Assembly (NCBI RefSeq): GCF_009729415.1
Contig: NZ_MPKW01000011.1
Location: forward strand, 167,427 to 231,426
Length of the DNA: 64,000 nucleotides
From: Mycolicibacterium sp. CBMA 234
GTDB lineage: Bacteria; Actinomycetota; Actinomycetes; Mycobacteriales; Mycobacteriaceae
Direction of reading: 5' to 3'
Position 1 is the first letter of the stretch, and each line of letters begins with the position of its first letter. Positions 46,632 through 55,799 of the stretch are shown in pieces. The translations under genes were made by a program, and so were the position numbers. The notes under the pieces are model-generated. The model was not told the origin of the DNA, did not search any database, and saw only the letters and a program-made list of their open reading frames with translations.

Positions 46632-47090
46632 TTACGCGGACTTCTTGGTGAGAAACGGCAGCAACCGACGGCGCTCGTACATGCTGTCCGAGAAATGGTG
46701 CAGCGCTTCGGAGACGGAGGTTGCGGTCGGGAAGGCGGACTCTGCGCCGCAGGCCAGCAGTGCGGTCGAAACCGGCTGGGATGCGATCAAGGACCACTCG
46801 TTACCAGCTGCGATGCAGCTGTCGTTGACCTTGTCGAGCAGTTCGACGCAGGACACTGCGAACGAGGTAACCCCGCTCAGGTCCAGGATGAACGGCTTCT
46901 CGGGAAGGACGCAGCGCCGTGCCTGCGCTGCAACCAGGTCCACATCGGATTCGTCGATGACTCCGGTGACGGTGAGTACCGTCGCCAGTTGGCGGCACTG
47001 GGCGCGCACCTCGGCGTCGCCGCAAGCGACCGCCGGATTGCCATAGCGGAAAGCGGCTGTCGATGCCGAGTCGCTGTTGACCATAGCCAT
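46632..47090 (-). CDS. STAS-domain protein (anti-sigma-factor antagonist type)
   Basis: 152 residues from ATG 47090, with AGGGAGG six bases before it. A single STAS domain (about 30-130): LATVLTVTGVIDESDVDLVAAQARRC, then FILDLSGVTSFAVSCVELLDKVND, the helix bearing the usual phosphorylatable Ser, and SALLACGAESAFPTATSVSEAL. Such proteins bind anti-sigma factors and are phosphorylated by them. No anti-sigma kinase gene is beside it. An ECF sigma gene is 3 kb away but uses a different control type, so no link is claimed. Confidence 0.85.
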   Translation of the reverse strand: MAMVNSDSASTAAFRYGNPAVACGDAEVRAQCRQLATVLTVTGVIDESDVDLVAAQARRCVLPEKPFILDLSGVTSFAVSCVELLDKVNDSCIAAGNEWSLIASQPVSTALLACGAESAFPTATSVSEALHHFSDSMYERRRLLPFLTKKSA

Positions 47091-47255
47091 GTGATGCCTC
47101 CCTTCGATGTGGCCGAACGCCTGACTTCTGTGTCGTTTCTTCGGCTCGAGATCGAAGTTATGCGGCCAAGTTAAGGTACCGGGGAGTAAGTCCTAAATCA
47201 TCGCTAAGAAGTGTGATAGCTCTAGCTAGCAAACATGGTCTCGGCGGGGTAACGC

Positions 47256-48506
47256 TCACGGACGGCGCCACTGATTGCCTTGGTAGCCCACCCACGGCGA
47301 GTAGTCGGCGATGAGCGGCTCCTGCGGCGGCCGCAATTCCTCCGGCACATGCTGCAGATTGACCCTGATCCGGTACCAGATCGAGCTGGGCCCGCGCATG
47401 CCGTCGACCAGAACATCAATGGCTTGCAAGGCAGACGCGGCCTCGGGGTGGCGCGACCGCCACACGTCGAGGGCGGCCATGGCCTCGTCTCGGGTCTTGG
47501 TGCGGGCAACCTCGATCAGCGGCATCTGCGATACCCGCCGGCCGTCGGGCGCTGAGTCGGCCTCGGCTTTCTCGGCTTTGGGCATGGGGCCGAGCTCTTT
47601 GGCCAGCGCCAGCAACCCCTCCAGGCCGCCCGCCGCGTCGTCCATACCGGCCCATGGATCGCCGAGTTCGGCGTAGCGAACCGGCACCGACAACACCGTG
47701 AAGTCTTCCGGGCGGCAGCCGGGGACCTCGTCCCAGAACAGCGGCGTCGACACCCGGGCGTCGGGCCGGGACCGCACCGAGTACGCCGATGCGACGGTTC
47801 TGTCCTTGGCGTTCTGGTTGAAGTCGACGAACACGCCCTCGCGTTCCTCTTTCCACCACCGGCTGGTGGCCAGCTCCGGCGCGCGCCGCTCGACTTCGCG
47901 GGCCACGGTCTGCGCCGCGAGCCGGACGTCTTTGTAGGACCACCGCGGCTCGATACGTGAATAGATGTGGAAACCCCGCGAGCCGGATGTCTTGGGCCAG
48001 GCGGTCAGCCCGTAGTCCGTCAGCACGTCGCGCACCACGATGGCGACGTCGACTATCTGTGGCCACTCGACACCCGGCATGGGGTCCAGGTCGACGCGCA
48101 GTTCGTCGGGATGGTCCAAGTCGCCGGCCCGGACGGGATGCGGATTGAAGTCGACACAGCCCAGGCTCACCGCCCACACCAGCCCGGCCGCTTCGTCGAT
48201 CACGGCTTCCTTCGCCGACGTGCCCGAGGCGTATTTGAGCTCGGCGACGCTGATCCAGTCCGGCCGCTTCTCCGGCGCACGCTTCTGGAATATCGCTTCC
48301 TGCGCAATGCCTTTCACGAACCGCTTCAGGATCATCGGCCGGTCTGCGATTCCACGCAGCGCGCCGTCGGCGACGGAAAGGTAGTAGTTGACGAGATCCA
48401 ATTTCGTCACTCCCGGACCACCATTTTGGCTTGGGAAGATCACCTTGCCCGGGTTGCTCAGGGCAACCTCGCGTCCACCGACCTCCAGGGACAGCGAGTC
48501 ACCCAT
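47256..48506 (-). CDS. LigD-type polymerase domain protein (archaeo-eukaryotic primase fold)
   Basis: 416 residues. PolDom signatures: LSNPGKVIFPSQ at the N-terminus, FVKGIAQEAIFQKRAPEKRP, LRVDLDPMPG (the two catalytic Asp), SGSRGFHIYSRIEP (His motif) and VFVDFNQNAKDRTVASAYSVR. Free-standing PolDom, without ligase or nuclease parts, as in Rv0269c. The family fills gaps with ribonucleotides in end joining or base-excision repair. The C-terminal 100 residues carry an extension ending YSPWVGYQGNQWRRP. Divergent from fadD2, as recalled for Rv0269c-Rv0270. Confidence 0.9.
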   Translation of the reverse strand: MGDSLSLEVGGREVALSNPGKVIFPSQNGGPGVTKLDLVNYYLSVADGALRGIADRPMILKRFVKGIAQEAIFQKRAPEKRPDWISVAELKYASGTSAKEAVIDEAAGLVWAVSLGCVDFNPHPVRAGDLDHPDELRVDLDPMPGVEWPQIVDVAIVVRDVLTDYGLTAWPKTSGSRGFHIYSRIEPRWSYKDVRLAAQTVAREVERRAPELATSRWWKEEREGVFVDFNQNAKDRTVASAYSVRSRPDARVSTPLFWDEVPGCRPEDFTVLSVPVRYAELGDPWAGMDDAAGGLEGLLALAKELGPMPKAEKAEADSAPDGRRVSQMPLIEVARTKTRDEAMAALDVWRSRHPEAASALQAIDVLVDGMRGPSSIWYRIRVNLQHVPEELRPPQEPLIADYSPWVGYQGNQWRRP

Positions 48507-48571
48507 GACGTCATGGTAATTGGCATCGGGGATTGGACCGTGTTACCGGCGGTGTCACCTATGGTTGGCTC

Positions 48572-50287
48572 ATGGCCAAGCTGACTGATCTCCCGTCGCA
48601 GGTAGCAAGCAAGGTTCAGGAGTCTTTCGAGAAATTGGGCGGGAAGTCCGTCACCAGATTCGCGGACCGGGGCGCGGCCGAACTGCACTACGCCAGAAAG
48701 ATGTTCGAGGCTGGGGCGCTCAAACTCGAATCGCCGCAGCACATGGCCGCCATGCTGGCCGACATTGTGCGCTGGGGTGAGATCGGCATGATCCCGGCGC
48801 TCAACGCGCGTCGTACGCCGCACCGCACTGCCGTCATCGACGACGACGGTGACATCACCTTCCAGGAGTTCGACGACGCGGTGAACTCCACCGCCAACGC
48901 GCTGCGCGCCAAGGGGGTTCAGGCCGGCGAGGGCGTGGCCATCCTGGCGCGTAACCACCGCTGGTTCTTGGTGGCGGTGTACGGCGCGGCGCGCGTCGGG
49001 GCCCGGATCATCCTGCTCAACACCGAGTTCTCCGGGCCGCAGATCAAAGAGGTGTCCGAGCGCGAGGGCGCCCAGTTGATCATCTATGACGACGAATACG
49101 CCGACGCCGTCGCGCTGGCGGAGCCGCCGCTGGGCAAGCTGCGGGCGTTGGGCTACAACCCGGACGCGGCTGAACCGTCGGGCAGCGTCGACGAGTCTTT
49201 GGCCGACGTCGTCGCCCGGACCAGCAGTCTTGCGCCGCCGAAGGTGGCCAAGTCGGCCTCGATCATCATCCTGACCAGCGGCACCACCGGAACTCCCAAG
49301 GGCGCCAACCGAAGTGCGCCGCCGTCACTGGCGCCGGTCGGCGGGGTGCTGTCGTCGGTGCCGTTCAAATCCGGTGAGGTGACCAGCCTGCCGGCCCCGA
49401 TGTTCCATGCGCTCGGCTACTTGCATTCGACCATCGCCATGCTGCTCGGCAGCACCCTGGTACTGCGCCGCCGGTTCAAGCCGGCGACAGTGCTCGCCGA
49501 TATCGAGCGGCACCAGGTCACGGCCATGGTGGTGGTGCCGGTCATGCTGTCGAGGATTCTCGACGAGCTGGACAAGACGTCGCCCAAGCCGAATCTGTCG
49601 AGCCTGCGCATCGTGTTCGTGTCGGGTTCGCAGCTGGGGTCCGAGCTCGCGACCCGAGGGCTCAAGGAGCTGGGCCCGGTGATCTACAACCTGTACGGCT
49701 CGACCGAGATTTCGTTCGCCACCATCGCGCGGCCGCAGGACCTGTCGATCAACCCGGCGACGGTCGGCCCGGTGGTCAAGGGCGTCCGCGTGAAGATCTT
49801 CGACGACAACGACAATGAACTGCCGCAAGGCAGCGTCGGCCGCATCTTCGTCGGCACCACCTTCCCGTTCGAGGGGTACACCGGCGGTGGCGGTAAGCAG
49901 ATCATCGACGGGATGCTGTCGTCCGGCGACGTCGGCTACTTCGACGAGCGCGGGCTCCTGTACGTCAGCGGCCGCGACGACGAGATGATCGTCTCCGGCG
50001 GCGAGAACGTCTTCCCCGCCGAGGTCGAGGATCTCATCAGCGGCCACCCCGAGGTGGTGGAGGCGACCGCGCTCGGCGTTGAGGACAAGGACTTCGGCGC
50101 GCGGCTGCGGGCCTTCGTCGTCAAGACCGAGGGGGCCACGGTCAGTGAGGACGACATCAAGACGTACGTCCGAGATCACTTGGCGCGCTACAAAGTTCCG
50201 CGCGAGGTCATCTTCCTCGACGAGCTACCGCGCAACCCCACGGGCAAGATCCTCAAGCGCGCGTTGCGGGAGATGGATCTCGACTGA
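48572..50287 (+). CDS. fadD2: Fatty-acyl-CoA ligase FadD2
   Basis: 571 residues from ATG 48572. Acyl-CoA synthetase motifs: IIILTSGTTGTPKGANRS (P-loop), YGSTEISFATI, GMLSSGDVGYFDERGLLYVSGRDDEMIVSGGENVFPAEVE and the C-terminal Lys in NPTGKILKRAL. SGTTG-PKG form shows an acyl-CoA ligase, unlike the FAAL at 2951. Length, position next to PolDom and upstream of fadE6 fit FadD2 (Rv0270). It activates fatty acids for beta-oxidation or lipid synthesis. Confidence 0.93.
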   Translation: MAKLTDLPSQVASKVQESFEKLGGKSVTRFADRGAAELHYARKMFEAGALKLESPQHMAAMLADIVRWGEIGMIPALNARRTPHRTAVIDDDGDITFQEFDDAVNSTANALRAKGVQAGEGVAILARNHRWFLVAVYGAARVGARIILLNTEFSGPQIKEVSEREGAQLIIYDDEYADAVALAEPPLGKLRALGYNPDAAEPSGSVDESLADVVARTSSLAPPKVAKSASIIILTSGTTGTPKGANRSAPPSLAPVGGVLSSVPFKSGEVTSLPAPMFHALGYLHSTIAMLLGSTLVLRRRFKPATVLADIERHQVTAMVVVPVMLSRILDELDKTSPKPNLSSLRIVFVSGSQLGSELATRGLKELGPVIYNLYGSTEISFATIARPQDLSINPATVGPVVKGVRVKIFDDNDNELPQGSVGRIFVGTTFPFEGYTGGGGKQIIDGMLSSGDVGYFDERGLLYVSGRDDEMIVSGGENVFPAEVEDLISGHPEVVEATALGVEDKDFGARLRAFVVKTEGATVSEDDIKTYVRDHLARYKVPREVIFLDELPRNPTGKILKRALREMDLD

Positions 50288-50295
50288 CGTTCTGC

Positions 50296-51264
50296 TCACC
50301 GGTCCACCGTGAGGACCGGCGGGCCGAACGTCGGCACCAATGTCGGGTCGTTGAACGCCGTGATGCGCGAGATGCGGCCGTCGCGCAGCGTCAGGACCTG
50401 GACGCCATAACCGTGCAGGGTGCCGTCCTCGTGACGGGCGTAGAACACGAGTGCCGGCTGACCGTTGGCGCGGGTCGGCACTGCGTGCCACTGGCTTGGC
50501 CGCCGCAGTACGCGGTTGCCCAGGAATCCGATCACGGCGGCCGATCCGCTGAACCAGGTTGGGGTTGGGGGCATTTCGAATTCCACGTCGGCGCGGACCA
50601 GGTCGACGAGGGCCTGCGGATCCGCGCGGGTGAAGGCGTCGAGGTAGCGCTGCAGTAGCTCCCGGGTCCGCGCGTCTTCGGGTTCGGTGACGTCGTCCAC
50701 GGCGACGCCTGCCACGTTGAGGGTCCGTCTGGCCCTGCGAAGCAGGGCGTCGACCGCGTCGACTGTGGTGTCGAGGATTTCGGCCGCCTCGACCGCCGGG
50801 AATGCCAGGATGTCCCGCAGCGTCAGAGCGGCTCGCTGCCGGGCCGGTAGGTGTTGCAGCGCGGCGATGAGAGCTAGCCGCAACCCGGCCCGGCCGGCGA
50901 CGATGACGGCCGGATCCTGGTGATCGACAAGGGAATCCGGGATGGGCTGCAGCCAATGCACTTCAGGTGCGCGGTGTCCCAAGGGAATTCGGTGGTCCTC
51001 GGCCGGCGGCCCGAGCCCGGAGGGCAGCGGCCGTCGTCCACGGTTCTCGACGGCGCTCAGGCAGGTGCGGGTCGCAATGGTGTACATCCAGCGCCGCACC
51101 GACGACCGGCCCTCAAAACCGCCGAATCCGCGCCACGCCCGCACATACGTCTCCTGCACCTGATCTTCCGCATCGTGGATCGAGCCGAGGATCCGATAGC
51201 AGTGGGCCAGAAGCTCAGGCCGGAATTGTGCGGTGAGGTCGGTGAATTCGGCGGCTGTGGTCAT
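50296..51264 (-). CDS. ECF sigma factor with SnoaL-like C-terminal domain (SigG-type)
   Basis: 322 residues. Sigma region 2 about 10-75 (LAHCYRILGSIHDAEDQVQETYVRAWRGFGGFEGRSSVRRWMYTIATRTC), region 4 about 145-195 (LPARQRAALTLRDILAFPAVEAAEILDTTVDAVDALLRRARRTL), then a SnoaL/NTF2-like domain about 205-320 that in such ECF groups replaces an anti-sigma factor. Mycobacterial SigG and SigJ have this build. ATGA overlap with the SDR gene upstream, so the SDR enzyme and sigma factor form an operon. Confidence 0.88.
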   Translation of the reverse strand: MTTAAEFTDLTAQFRPELLAHCYRILGSIHDAEDQVQETYVRAWRGFGGFEGRSSVRRWMYTIATRTCLSAVENRGRRPLPSGLGPPAEDHRIPLGHRAPEVHWLQPIPDSLVDHQDPAVIVAGRAGLRLALIAALQHLPARQRAALTLRDILAFPAVEAAEILDTTVDAVDALLRRARRTLNVAGVAVDDVTEPEDARTRELLQRYLDAFTRADPQALVDLVRADVEFEMPPTPTWFSGSAAVIGFLGNRVLRRPSQWHAVPTRANGQPALVFYARHEDGTLHGYGVQVLTLRDGRISRITAFNDPTLVPTFGPPVLTVDR

Positions 51265-52013
51265 CAGAGCGGGCTCGCGCCGGTGGCGGTGAGCACGTAA
51301 CCCGCGGCGGGCGCGGGCTCGCTGGACAGTTCGACCACTGCCTTCGCCACTATCTCCGGCGTCAGCACCGGCTGCAGCCTGGCGATGAAGGTTTCCGGAT
51401 CGACGCCCTGCTGCGCGGAGTAGGCCGCCACGCCGGCCGCACCGACACCGGTGGGGCTGAGCATCGGATACAGCGTGACGAACCGGATGCCGAGGCTGGC
51501 CTGCTCGGCCTCATCGGCCGCGTAGTCGGAGATGAACTTCACCGTGGCATTGGCGCCGGCGAAGCCGCCGCTCAACGGAGACCCACGGAGGGCTGCACCA
51601 CTGGACATGGCGATGACCGTGCTTCCTGGCTTCAGCGGCGCGTTGAGTGCCGCTTTGCTCCAGCCGAACACATGGCGGGTGTCGGTGTTCCAGTTTTCGC
51701 TGAAGGTCTCCCAGGTCTGGCGCGTCAATGGCGCGGTGTGCGGGGTCGCGCCGGCGTTGAGTACCAGCAGTTGCGGCCGGTATTGCGCGATCAACTTGGC
51801 GCCGAGCGCTTCGTCGGTGGCGTCGCCGGGGACCGGGGTGAATCGGTCGCCGACATCGGCCCGCAGCGACTCGAGGTCCGCTGTGGTTCGGGCGACGCCC
51901 ACGACCTGCCAGCCCGCGCTGACCAGCGCAACTGCGATGGCCCGGCCAAAGCCGCGGCCCGCGCCGCTGACGATGGCGGTCTTGTCCTGGTCGATTTCCG
52001 GTGCGGTGGACAT
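51264..52013 (-). CDS. Short-chain dehydrogenase/reductase
   Basis: 249 residues from ATG 52013, which has AGGGAG before it; the longer frame to 52136 is not credible. Rossmann motif VSGAGRGFGRAIAVAL with GxxxGxG; VLNAGA; the catalytic Ser-Tyr-Lys region is modified: SSGAALRGSPLSGGFAGANATVKFI has no Tyr-x3-Lys. So the usual catalytic Tyr seems replaced by Phe-Ala-Gly-Ala-Asn-x-Thr-x-Lys, which may make it non-classical. Coupled to the ECF sigma gene. Confidence 0.85.
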   Translation of the reverse strand: MSTAPEIDQDKTAIVSGAGRGFGRAIAVALVSAGWQVVGVARTTADLESLRADVGDRFTPVPGDATDEALGAKLIAQYRPQLLVLNAGATPHTAPLTRQTWETFSENWNTDTRHVFGWSKAALNAPLKPGSTVIAMSSGAALRGSPLSGGFAGANATVKFISDYAADEAEQASLGIRFVTLYPMLSPTGVGAAGVAAYSAQQGVDPETFIARLQPVLTPEIVAKAVVELSSEPAPAAGYVLTATGASPL

Positions 52014-52090
52014 GAGGTACTCCCTGCTGGTGATGGTTCGGTCTTGATCTAGACCGTCGCCAGCGCGGAAATCCGTCGCGTTACCGGGAT

Positions 52091-52381
52091 TCAGTTGTTG
52101 ACGTACCAGGAGAGGCAACCGGGCTTGTCGCGGCACGCGATGATGGCGCCCGCATCAGGAGCTGCGCCGCGCACCTTCGGAATGCTGCGCGTAGGCAGGT
52201 TGCAGTTCACGATGTAGGGGTTCCACGGGGCGACGCCGTTGACGCACGCGTCATCCGCCTGCAGCGTTATGGTCGGGCTGCGCAGCGCCGTGAGAAGGAT
52301 CGTGAATGCGATCGCAAGGGCGCCTACCAACACCAGCCGCAGCACGGGCAGCGCTCGTGTCGTCAGCTCTCGTGTGGTCAT
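52091..52381 (-). CDS. Small exported or membrane-anchored protein with four Cys
   Basis: 96 residues from ATG 52381, 13 bases after GGTGGTGATC. One hydrophobic segment (PVLRLVLVGALAIAFTILLTAL, about 12-33) serves as signal or anchor; the rest is exported and has Cys in ADDACVNG, IVNCNLP, IIACRDKPGC. Two disulfides are plausible. Family not recognised. The neighbour downstream is the SDR gene 78 bp away; the terminator of fadE6 is upstream. Confidence 0.6.
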   Translation of the reverse strand: MTTRELTTRALPVLRLVLVGALAIAFTILLTALRSPTITLQADDACVNGVAPWNPYIVNCNLPTRSIPKVRGAAPDAGAIIACRDKPGCLSWYVNN

Positions 52382-52449
52382 GATGATCACCACCAAAAAT
52401 GCTTCCGCCTGCGTCAACCGTAGCACCGGTGAAGCCGCGCCGAACAGAC

Positions 52450-52489
52450 GTGAAAACCCCTATTCCGACGCGGAAATAGGGGTTTTCAC
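52450..52489 (-). terminator. Terminator of fadE6
   Basis: Stem gtgaaaacccctatt with aataggggttttcac and an inner tccg/cgga. It is 41 bp past the fadE6 stop on the minus strand; the stem is A/T-ended rather than followed by a long T-run. Confidence 0.75.
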
Positions 52490-52529
52490 TGGGAGCACTT
52501 CACTCTGGGGGACTGCTCGCGGGGGAAGG

Positions 52530-54716
52530 TTACGGGTCGCGGGGCAGGCCCAGGAGCCGTTCGGCGATGATGTTCAGCTGCACCTCGGAGGTGCCGCCGT
52601 AGATGGTGGTGGCGCGGCCTGCGAGGAGGTATTCGTCCCACTTGCCTGAGGGCTGTTGCAGATCACCGACGACCGCGTCACTGCCGAACGACGCGACCCC
52701 GAACTCGGCGTAACCCTGTCCCGTCTTCATGGACAGCAGTTTGGAGATAGCCGCGGCGGGCATCGGATCGCCTCCGGCCAGCGTCAGCAGCGTCGACCGC
52801 ATGTTGAGCAGCTTGGCGGCGTGGCCCTCGGCGATCAGCTTCCCGGCTTCGTGACGCTGCACCTCGTCGAATTCACCGTCCCGCAGGAACTCGACGAACT
52901 GATCCAGGCTGGCCAGGAACGGTGTCTCGCTGCTGCCGATCGAGACGCGCTCGTTGGTCAGGGTGTTGCGGCTGACCTCCCAGCCGCGGTTGACCTCGCC
53001 GAGCACCATGTCGTCGGGCACGAACACGTCGTCGATGAAGACGGTGTTGAACATTGCGTTGCCGGTGAGTTCGCGCAGCGGCTTGACCTCGACGCCGGGG
53101 CTCTTCATATCCAGCAAGAAGTAGGTGATGCCTTGATGTTTCGGTGCATTCGAGTCGGTCCGGGCCAGGAGCGCGCCCCACGCCGAATACTGCGCGCCGG
53201 TGGTCCAGATCTTCTGCCCGGTGATGCGCCAGCCGCCATCGACCTTGACGGCCTTGGTGGTCAGGCTGGCCAGGTCGCTGCCGGCGCCAGGTTCGGAGAA
53301 CAACTGGCACCAGATCATGTCGCCGCGGAAGGTCGGCGGTAGGAAGTCCTGCTGTTGCTTGTTGGTGCCGAACGCCACGATCGACGGGATGATCCATGCC
53401 GCGATGCCCATCTGCGGGCGCCGGACGCGGCCGGTGCTGAACTCCTGGGCGATGATGATCTGCTCGATGGGCGCGGCGGCCCGGCCCCACGGCGTCGGCA
53501 GGTGCGGCTGCACCCAGCCACCTTCGGCGATGGCGGTGTTGCGTTCGGTTCCGCTCGGAATCTCTTTCAGCGCAGTCACTTCCGCGCGAATCTCGGCGCG
53601 CAGCTTCTCGGTGTCCGGGTCCAGATCGATGTCGATGGACCGCATGCCAGTGCTGGTGGCCAGGTCCACCACCTGGCGCGGGTGGTCGGCGGCCCGGCCG
53701 AAACCGGCGACCAGCGCGATGGCGTGCCGGTAGTAGACGTTGGTGTCGTGCTCCCAGGTGAAGCCGATGCCGCCGTGGACCTGGATGCAGTCTTGCGTGC
53801 AGTGCTGGGTGGCGGCGGGAGCGAGGGTGGCAGCGACCGCGGCGGCGAACAGGTAATCAGAGTCAGTGTCGCCCGACGCGTGTTCGTCCAAGGCCCGGGC
53901 CGCATCCCAGACGGCGCCGGTGGCGCGCTCTGTTTCGGCAATCATGTTGGCGCACTTGTGCTTGATGGCCTGGAACTGGCCGATGGGACGGCCGAACTGC
54001 TCGCGAATCTTGGCGTATTCGGCGGCAGTATCGGTGGCCCAGCGTGCGACGCCGACGCATTCCGCGGCGAGCAACGTCGTGATGAGAGCGCAGGCATGGG
54101 GGTGCGTCAGCCCGGACAGCACCCCGTCGCCGCTGACGGTAACGGCGTCAGCGCGGACGTGGGCCACCGGATGCAGCGGGTCGACGCTCTGTACGGGTTC
54201 GATCTGTAGGGCGGCAGTGTCGAGCACGACCCACTGCGCGCCGGCATTGACCGGCACCACCAGCAGGGACGCCTGTGCCGCGGCGGGTACGGCCCGGACT
54301 ACGCCGCTGACGACGAGGGCGTCGCCCTGGGTTTCGGCGGTCAGGCCCGAGCTCAGGGCGTACGCGGCGATGATCTCGCCGGAGGCCAGGCCGGGCAGCA
54401 GGCCGGACTTCGCATCGTGGGCGGAGATCAGCGCGCTGGCGATGGCCGACGGGACGAACGGTCCCGGGACGGCGCCGTAGCCGAACTCGGCCAGGGTGAT
54501 CGCGAGTTCGAGGATGCCGAAGCCTTGTCCGCCAACCGATTCCGATAGGTGCAGGCCCTGCAGGCCCTGGTCAGCGGCGGCGCTCCAGTAGGGCGGCGGG
54601 TTGCTGATCGGGGTCTCCAGCGCTTCGTGCAGGACCTCGGACGGCGCGACGCGCGCCACCAGGGCCCGGACCGAAGCGGCCAGATCGTTGTGCTCGGACA
54701 TGATCGCGATGGGCAT
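52530..54716 (-). CDS. fadE6: Acyl-CoA dehydrogenase, fused two-domain FadE6 type
   Basis: 728 residues from ATG 54716 with AGGAGG before it. Two acyl-CoA dehydrogenase units: residues about 1-350 (LHLSESVGGQGFGILELAITLAEFGYGAVPG; IQVHGGIGFTWEHDTNVYYRHA) and about 360-728 (MIWCQLFSEPGAGSDLASLTTKAVKVDGGWRITGQKIWTT; GGTSEVQLNIIAERLLGLP). The second has the full FAD and substrate motifs, the first is more diverged, possibly structural. Fits Rv0271c (FadE6). A TetR-type dyad lies 42 bp upstream. Probably beta-oxidation of long or branched chains. Confidence 0.92.
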   Translation of the reverse strand: MPIAIMSEHNDLAASVRALVARVAPSEVLHEALETPISNPPPYWSAAADQGLQGLHLSESVGGQGFGILELAITLAEFGYGAVPGPFVPSAIASALISAHDAKSGLLPGLASGEIIAAYALSSGLTAETQGDALVVSGVVRAVPAAAQASLLVVPVNAGAQWVVLDTAALQIEPVQSVDPLHPVAHVRADAVTVSGDGVLSGLTHPHACALITTLLAAECVGVARWATDTAAEYAKIREQFGRPIGQFQAIKHKCANMIAETERATGAVWDAARALDEHASGDTDSDYLFAAAVAATLAPAATQHCTQDCIQVHGGIGFTWEHDTNVYYRHAIALVAGFGRAADHPRQVVDLATSTGMRSIDIDLDPDTEKLRAEIRAEVTALKEIPSGTERNTAIAEGGWVQPHLPTPWGRAAAPIEQIIIAQEFSTGRVRRPQMGIAAWIIPSIVAFGTNKQQQDFLPPTFRGDMIWCQLFSEPGAGSDLASLTTKAVKVDGGWRITGQKIWTTGAQYSAWGALLARTDSNAPKHQGITYFLLDMKSPGVEVKPLRELTGNAMFNTVFIDDVFVPDDMVLGEVNRGWEVSRNTLTNERVSIGSSETPFLASLDQFVEFLRDGEFDEVQRHEAGKLIAEGHAAKLLNMRSTLLTLAGGDPMPAAAISKLLSMKTGQGYAEFGVASFGSDAVVGDLQQPSGKWDEYLLAGRATTIYGGTSEVQLNIIAERLLGLPRDP

Positions 54717-54757
54717 CGTTGCCTCCTGTGACCGGCTGTGGGCGTTGTATGGCGCAC

Positions 54758-54781
54758 CCAACCAAATAACTGGTCGGTTGG
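54758..54781. promoter_or_regulatory. Candidate TetR-type dyad upstream of fadE6
   Basis: ccaaccaaataactggtcggttgg: imperfect dyad of 8 out of 12 paired positions, 42 bp before the fadE6 ATG and downstream of the dehydrogenase gene stop. TetR regulators of fad genes often use such sites; the regulator is not proven. Confidence 0.4.
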
Positions 54782-54809
54782 TTTCGAGGGTAACCCACTT
54801 GACGGGCGT

Positions 54810-55799
54810 TTAGAGGTTCACTTCGTTCACTACGTTGGCCAGCTGCTGTCCGTTGGCCAGTCGTTCGCAGTTGGCCACTGCTTCGGCCAGGTAGCGGCGC
54901 ATCGTGTCGGCGGTGTACCAGGTGACGTGCGGGCTGACGACGACGTTGTCCAGGGCCAGCAACGGGTTGTCCGGTTCGACGGGTTCGGTGGCGAAGACGT
55001 CGAGGCCGGCGGCCTGTAGCGGGCCGTTGCGTAGGGCAGCGACCAGTGCCGGTTCGTCGATGACTCCACCGCGAGATGTGTTGACCAGCACCGCACCGGG
55101 TTTCATTCGGGCCAGCGCAGCGGCGTCGAGTAACCGGGTGGTGTGTTCGGTGAGCGGCAGGTGCAGCGACACGACGTCGCTGGTGGCGAGGAGTTCGGGG
55201 AGCGGCCGCCACCCGGGATGCCCCTGTGCGCCACGGGAATTGGTATGTATGACGGTGGCGCCCATGGCGGTGACGATGGTCTCCACCCGGTTGGCGATGT
55301 TGCCGTACCCGACCAGGCCGACGGTGCAGCTGCCGAGGTCCCGCACCGTCTCGCCGAGCGACGGGTCCGTCGGCCAGCCGGTGCCAGCCCGCGTCGCGCG
55401 GTCGAGCTCGGGTAGTCGGCGCAGCGCGGCCAGCATCAGCATCACTGCGCCTTCGGCGACCGACGGCGCGTTGGCGCCCGGCATGTTGGCGACCGCGATG
55501 CCGAGGCGGGCTGCCGCGTCGACGTCGATGGTGTTGACGCCCGCGCCCAACTTGTGGACCAGCTTGAGCCGTTTGCCGCGCTCCAGATCGTCCGCATCGA
55601 TGGGGCGTAGCACGTGCCACAGCACGTCGGCGTCCGGCAGTTCCTGGTAGAAGGTCTCGTCGTCGTCGGCGGCGCAGAATCGAACGTCGACCAGATCCTG
55701 CAGCGGTGCAAGGAATTCAGTGACCAGGGCGCTGGGGGCCAGGTGCGCCAGCACCCGGAGTGTTGAATTTTGCGCGAGCCCGCGCGGGGGCTGGTTCAC
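54810..55799 (-). CDS. D-2-hydroxyacid dehydrogenase family protein
   Basis: 329 residues from GTG 55799, whose GTGA overlaps the stop of the upstream hydrolase gene. Motifs: GLVGYGNIANRVE (NAD-binding), LVNTSRGGVIDEPAL (catalytic Arg), DVFATEPVEPDNPLL (Glu), and VVVSPHVTWYT (His). Family oxidises or reduces 2-hydroxy acids with NAD(P). Third gene of the TetR-hydrolase-dehydrogenase operon. The frame extends upstream over the hydrolase gene but that part is a shadow. Confidence 0.9.
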   Translation of the reverse strand: MNQPPRGLAQNSTLRVLAHLAPSALVTEFLAPLQDLVDVRFCAADDDETFYQELPDADVLWHVLRPIDADDLERGKRLKLVHKLGAGVNTIDVDAAARLGIAVANMPGANAPSVAEGAVMLMLAALRRLPELDRATRAGTGWPTDPSLGETVRDLGSCTVGLVGYGNIANRVETIVTAMGATVIHTNSRGAQGHPGWRPLPELLATSDVVSLHLPLTEHTTRLLDAAALARMKPGAVLVNTSRGGVIDEPALVAALRNGPLQAAGLDVFATEPVEPDNPLLALDNVVVSPHVTWYTADTMRRYLAEAVANCERLANGQQLANVVNEVNL

